Of a stretch of DNA of 64,000 bases, positions 58,923-64,000 are shown piece by piece. Positions within the stretch are counted from its first letter, which is position 1, and each line of letters opens with the position of its first letter. The stretch lies in the NCBI GenBank assembly GCA_000328365.1, contig KB298168.1:15803-79802 (forward strand), read 5' to 3'. The notes under the pieces are model-generated. The model searched no databases and was not told the origin of the DNA. It was given only the letters and a program-made list of their open reading frames with translations. Source of the stretch: Capitella teleta (lineage: Eukaryota > Annelida > Polychaeta > Capitellidae). Position numbers and translations under genes: made by a program.

Positions 58923-61900
58923 TCACTTGCCGAATGGAACGATGCAAATGATGACAATGATAAGAAGAAGTAGAAGAATGACAACCCACATATCTGTAAA
59001 CAGATAAAAACAGATGAAATAATTGATAAGTGAGATGACATTGAACACGGAGAGGCGAGATGGAGAAAATACAATTGGATTGAGGACAGCCACGACCGGC
59101 ATTGCGCGCTGAAGAAGGCCGGCGGCCGCAACAGCAAGTGCAGCCAATTCAATTGAGCCGGTGCCTTTCAAACCCTTCTTCCCGACTTCAATTGGGGCCA
59201 TAAAAAGCCGGCCAATTTACCGCCTAATTTGCCAGTGGCGTCATTTCACCTGCGACACTCTTTCGTTTCCGAACATTTCGTGCTGTTAATCTGCGACATC
59301 CTCCTGAGATTCGCCGGCGTCTATAGCACCACGTGACCTGAAAATGTCGCCATTTCCTTCCCTCCTTCTATCCCTCACCGAGTCGGTTTTGTTGGTGAAT
59401 CTCGAGATTCGACGGCAACGCTGATATGCGGCGTTCCATGGCATATGATATCAGCGCCAGCCACAAGACAATATCTCAACCAACGACTAAGAAACATGAT
59501 TAACCTGATTTCCGGTCAAAACATTCTCGACTTCGTTCGACGTCCGAGACACAAAGCCAGCTGTTCATTGCGTGATCTGAATCTAACTTCAGGGGCAAAA
59601 CCGACGTATGTTCGTCGGAAAGAGCTGCGTCAACAGGATTCCCGTAAAAAAAACCCCAGTCTCTCCCCATTTCGGGTCTGAATCATGGCGCGAATAGGAA
59701 ATTTCGCGCTCGGTCGCACTATTGTACAGTAAAAAGGCAGCGGCACAGACGCAGGACTGCAGTGTGAGTCAGAAGATGCCTCACTCGGCCAGAAATCCGC
59801 TGCCATCTCCTCCGCAAATCCGATTAATAGCCGACTCAACGGACGATCATCCGCATGCGGTATTACGGGCGCATAAGAACGCACGCACGCACGCAGCATG
59901 CGAAGTGTATCAGTATGACTCACATATACTACAAAGATTAATGAATTAAGCAGAAAATAGCTACACTCGCGATTTGGGTCTCGGAGACGAAGTAATTGAT
60001 GGATACGTCAGTTTCCGGTGCTATACTACATTTGAGTGCATTATGCAATCAAATAAAAATTGTTTCAACAACAGAAGGTCGATTAAGACGCCTTTATCGG
60101 AGATCATTATGACGCTGATCGGATGCTGCACTCTCTTCACCAATAAAATAATCCCCAAATAAATGAAATCTTAACCGCAGAGCTTCGGCTAAGCTCCTCC
60201 AGGTGGCGATGCGGTCGACGTGGCTAACTTCCTGTACACCTGCAAAGCTTTGATACCGTATTTAGCTGAATCAGAGATATCCTTTAAAGTTACACTTTTA
60301 AGCTATTTACCTCACGCTCAGGTAAACAGCCTCTGTTTCTTCAACTACCCTGTTGGGCAGTGGGCGATAATTACCGACTTCTTAGTGCCTTCAAAGCAAC
60401 CGTTTTTGTTTTTGTTTTTGTTTTTTGTTTTTTTTTTTTACGTCAGGGTTAAGATAGTAAAGTTTTGTGTAGCATTCACTAGACCTAGTACTGTTCATCT
60501 TAACACTGTACCGGCAAGTATATATATACGATATGCGCATATGTAACATACGGAAAGGGTCGTCCTGTATTATGCACAGCAGCTGTTAACGAAGTGCTTA
60601 CACCGTACTCCGTTTACAGCAGCTACAAATTGCGCAACAAGAAGAAACGAACTACTGCAAGAGAATAATATTATGTTAATTATATCTAAGAATAGGCCGT
60701 TCTGGGCCATGAGAAGTAGAATCACTGACGGCAACACAAGTTGTTTTACAAATGGGGCATGCCAAAAATATCGCGTTTTCGCTGTCCATATTATCAGACC
60801 AGAGGAAGCCACACGCTCTATGATTCGGTGAAGTTCGGAGCCCTTCGGGTGTTTCCGGAAAGTCGCTGGGTGCTCCGTACACAGCTGCTGTAAACGGAGT
60901 CACTTCGATAATATATCATGGTTAGAACAAAGACAGATGCATGCGAATGTAGGCAATAACATCGCTTCTTGCGTGAAGCAAAAGAAATTTGACAATCGGT
61001 TTCGTCTAACGAAGCCGCGTCTCCAGCGAGAGATTTTCCCGCCAAAACGACGAAATGAAGGAGGCGATCGTCTGCTGAATGATGGAATGCGCACAAGGAC
61101 AAAGAACGGCGCTCATTAAAAGCATGTTTGGCGCTAATTCTCCCGAGCGATAATGCGGCATTCCGACAGTGCACCCCTGCCATAGGGGATCTGGCAGACC
61201 ACGCCTCCACAAGCTGTCGATGTAATTCAGTTGTTTCCTTCACTTTGCAAGTTAGAGAGAGGGAGGGGGGGGGGGTCGGTAAAATGGGATTTAAGCAGTG
61301 ACACTGGCGCACGTGACTGATGGCACGCGGAAAACGACATCGACGAAGCGAGAGGCACGCGCGAATAATGCATGAATCTTGCATCGCTTTTGAGATTCTC
61401 TGCCTTCCGACTCTTCTCCAATGAAATGAACAAAGGAAATTCCAAGGTCGCACGACCTTGACCCGAACATCACGCCGTGATGGACGCCATAAGCCGTAGA
61501 GGAATTAATGGAGACGAGGAATTCTGATGAGAATATCCAAGACGCAGACACGTGACACGGTGACGCGAAGTATGCGCACAGCCAACGAGATGCTCTGAAT
61601 TCCCTTATTCCGCCCTGCCCCCAAAGCATCGGCCACCATTGTTGTGTAATTGACAGAGATCCACCATTGACAGAGATCTTTGTCACAATTTACGCTGCTG
61701 GCTGTGAGTTATATTTTGGAATGTATGATGTAACCCAACCTCTCCAGCCACAGATATGGTCATAACGAATGCGTTATGATTTCATGGAAATCGAGAAACT
61801 CACAGCAGACATTGGATTTTCGGTCCACGATTCGTATATGCCTCGTCTCCCTTAGCAACCGTTCGTCAGTTCGTGAAACACCGTCCGTGATGTCGTCTAT

Positions 61901-63405
61901 CAAATCTGAGATTGAAATTCAATATTAATATTTTGCAGAAAAACCAAAAGAACAATCAGACCATTTTGAGTATCGACTTCATTGCCGATGTCCAGCGCCA
62001 TCTGCTTCTGGCGACCAATGATCGACGACAGAGCGTCCAGTCCGGCATCTTGCTCTGAAAGCAAAGTGCGTTATGACAGCACGAGAAAAGTGCGTTATGA
62101 CAGCACGAGAAAAGTGCGTTATGACAGCACGAGAAAAGTGCGTTATGGTTAATATGTACAAAACGGCGATGAACCGCGATGAATACGATACGCCATTTCT
62201 TGAAGAGACGAAGAAATAATAATAATTTATATAATTTATTGCAACTGCGTTGCTCTTACTGCTAAAGATATTTTATGTGTAAAGTCATAACGTGTCATAA
62301 CGTTCAAACCGGTTTGCAATCAATCATGCAGAACTGTAGTTTCTAACCTAGTAAGTTTGCCGATCAGAAGGACTTGACCGCTGAGGTGGTAACACCTGTG
62401 AAGCCCTTTTTCACTTTGATCTCTGATCACGCCCGCATTTCCTGGATTGTGTCTACGTATCATTTCATCAATCGAATGCTACAGGACGTGTAGCGAAAAT
62501 ATGTAAGATTTGTCTATATGTTCATTACATGTATTTTAATTATATACGTTTCTCGTGTAAACCTGATTCAATAGAAATAAATGAGTTTCAACAATCAACA
62601 ACGCGTTCAGTCGATTGGTGGCAACCAAATTTATAAAAGTTATTTTTTGGGGTAATTGATACCTCTAATGGCGATTCTCTGCTGCTGGCGAATGTCATCA
62701 ATGGATGGATTGACAGGATCATCTTCAAAGGGATTTGGCGCAGCGTAACGATCATTCGACCGTGACGCAGGAGACCACGGGTCATCAGCAAAGGCACTCG
62801 CTTGTCCAAGCAACGAATTTCTGTGGAGGAAACACAAGATTTTATCCATAGGCAAATGAGGCATTACAACAGGTTGCTTACAATGAGACAAATCTTATGA
62901 TGTAATGACTTTTGCTTTTTTTTTTTTTTTTTTTTTTTTTTTGGGGGGGGGGGGGGGGTTAGTTCAATGAATTGTTGCTGACCTGGTCGCTTGGTATCCT
63001 TCTTTAAACGCTTGATCCAACCTCTGCTCTTGTGACGCCAGTTGGTCCATCAACGCTTGCCTTCGCTCCGTCTCTCTCTGTGTCCTCATGTAAGCGTTAA
63101 AGAAAATAACAAATAAAACATTCAAAATGCAGACGTTGAGAGTCATTATAAGGAAGATACAATCTATTTCTGGTGGCCGATTTCACTAAATCTTGCCGTA
63201 GATCATTCAAGCAATGCTGGAATTTCTGCATTGTGGTCCTAGCGGCTGCTGATTGCTGCAGAGGAAATATTTAGGAGGTGTTGCAGGAAACTGGTCTGAA
63301 CTTACCTTTGAGTATGCAGTGCTGTTCTTCGGCTCTTTATTTCGGTCATTGATTTTTTCCATTGCATCTTGCCCTAAACGGGCGCATGCATCGTAATCTA
63401 ACAAC
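58923..63405 (-). CDS. STX8: Syntaxin-8 (Qc-SNARE), 7 exons seen, first exon missing
   Basis: Exons (minus): 63405-63306, 63255-63161, 63084-62983, 62820-62663, 62054-61962, 61905-61804, 58993-58923; all phases join. Syntaxin 8 acts with syntaxin 7, Vti1b and VAMP8 in late-endosome fusion. The N-terminal helices (LLDYDACARLGQDAMEKIND onward) lead to DDIRQQQRIAI and the SNARE motif EQDAGLDALSSIIGRQKQMA and NEVDTQNDLIDDITDGV, with the zero-layer Gln in DTQND, then VDRKSNVC and a C-terminal anchor (MWVVILLLLLIIVIICIVPF). The 239 visible residues already match human STX8 (236), so the absent exon 1 should code for only a few residues; it lies to the right, perhaps beyond the window. One intron is 56 bp, and the last one 2.8 kb. 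Confidence 0.95.
58994..61803. other. Last intron of STX8, GC-rich, candidate regulatory block
   Basis: 2.8 kb between the SNARE-core exon and the membrane-anchor exon. Three GC-richer blocks (59090-59460, 59740-59900, 60900-61640) with many TAAT and CG-containing words and no coding potential or mobile-element ends. Given the tail-to-tail netrin neighbour it may hold netrin enhancers. Confidence 0.4.
62062..62147. repeat. 23-bp minisatellite containing CGTTATGA, in an STX8 intron
   Basis: Four copies of a 23-bp unit with AAAGTGCGTTATGACAGCAC, next to the SNARE-core exon. Each unit carries the octamer CGTTATGA (the last one CGTTATGG). Confidence 0.9.
62915..62958. repeat. Poly(T) run passing into poly(G)
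   Basis: About 25 T followed directly by about 17 G in an STX8 intron, the same arrangement as at 3388-3430. Could form a G-quadruplex or be a sequencing artefact. Confidence 0.85.
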
Positions 63406-64000
63406 CTGAAGCAGAGAATGAATACACTGATGTCCAAGTGTGAACAGACTATGTCTCTATTCATAAGCAGGGATCATCTTGAGGAACTGAATTAAGAGAA
63501 CAAATTGGCACCATGCTTTTCACATAACATGTGACCCTCCTCAATGGAAGCAGTGATGAGTCGCAGAATCTATTAAGCTGAAAAAGGGCAAAAAATTGGC
63601 TGTATAGGGTTGCATAGACCGATTCACATCAGAAAGTCCAGAATGTATAGAAAGCACTGTTTTTTTTTGCAATTTATCATTGCTATCTTGGTGGAGGGCC
63701 ACAGATATCACAGAAACCTTGAAAGGCAATGGAAAGGCATCTCGTCTGTACATCTACAGTAAAACCTTGATGTGTCGAACACCTGTCCCTCGAATGTCTC
63801 CCTGTGTCGAAGTTTTTTCGAAGTCCCGACGATTCTCATATACTTTACCATTAGCATTAACATCTGTCCCTCGAACATCTCATTCTCGAATTTATCCCTG
63901 TGTCGAAGTGTTTTCTGTGTCCCCGAGACATATTTTCGATCTATAGCTCGAAGTCGAAAAATTCTATACACATATTTCTCAGTTTGGTTACTTCAAAGAG
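63406..64000. other. Upstream STX8 region, first exon not found
   Basis: The STX8 first exon (short, phase 2 at its end) is not visible; the short frame near 63463 lacks a donor. The rest is the start of a probable DNA transposon. Confidence 0.45.
63758..64000 (+). mobile_element. Possible pogo/Tigger-like DNA transposon end, running off the window
   Basis: CAGTAAAACCTTGATGTGTC follows TA, as at pogo/Tigger ends, and is followed by two diverged copies of a segment containing TGTCCCTCGAA and CTGTGTCGAAGT. The other end is outside the window. Confidence 0.4.

Noticed and set aside
63440-63490. First exon of STX8 at a short ATG frame near 63463
   Set aside because: No GT donor in phase 2 follows; the true first exon is probably elsewhere.

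Overview
The window is nuclear DNA of an animal with a compact genome. About a dozen protein genes lie in 64 kb, most of them split by introns. A netrin, a syntaxin 8, a Tim23 and a chitin-binding protein all fit a bilaterian invertebrate, and the very vertebrate-like netrin hints at a deuterostome; I cannot name the species. Base composition is AT-rich, with many homopolymer runs, microsatellites and minisatellites, and there is one assembly gap at 28549-28649. Introns are of two kinds: many tiny ones (about 39-75 bp) and a few of one to several kb.

Layout. 0-9 kb is mobile-element debris around one SGNH-type membrane enzyme gene (3487-4573, +): a 645-bp inverted-repeat element, a long hairpin, and LINE relics, one of which carries a 1.1-kb DNA transposon with a 10-bp target duplication. 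9.1-14.9 kb (-) is a 17-exon DUF885 secreted hydrolase. 14.9-21.4 kb is mostly empty, with one candidate exon. 21.5-24.0 kb (+) is an OLAH-type thioesterase. 25.6-26.6 kb (-) is a chitin-binding (CBM14) gene with frame breaks. 28.2 kb (+) is a small unknown protein next to the gap. 31.5-33.9 kb (-) is TIMM23. 35.8-37.6 kb (+) is NAF1, converging on an ankyrin/SOCS-box protein (37.8-40.8 kb, -), which in turn diverges from an intronless HEAT-repeat gene (41.35-41.72 kb, +). 44.7-56.5 kb (+) is a netrin. 58.9-63.4 kb (-) is syntaxin 8, tail-to-tail with netrin as NTN1 and STX8 are in human.

The most interesting signal is in the netrin gene. The exon for the second laminin-type EGF domain (LE2) is present twice in tandem, 189 bp each, in the same phase, with only 44 bp between. 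Using either copy alone gives 603 residues, the normal netrin size. The 44-bp spacer has no adenine that could serve as a branch point far enough from its own 5' splice site. This is the architecture of mutually exclusive exons, in a domain known to carry part of a receptor-binding site, so the gene may make two netrins with different receptor surfaces.

Other points worth following are the netrin-STX8 neighbourhood with possible shared regulatory DNA, repeated GTTGCCATGG (RFX X-box-like) sites around netrin, an over-used octamer TCATAACG that tends to come in pairs, frequent C at position +3 of 5' splice sites, and a 39-bp intron. Gene models were built by eye from splice signals, phase and family knowledge; nothing was searched.
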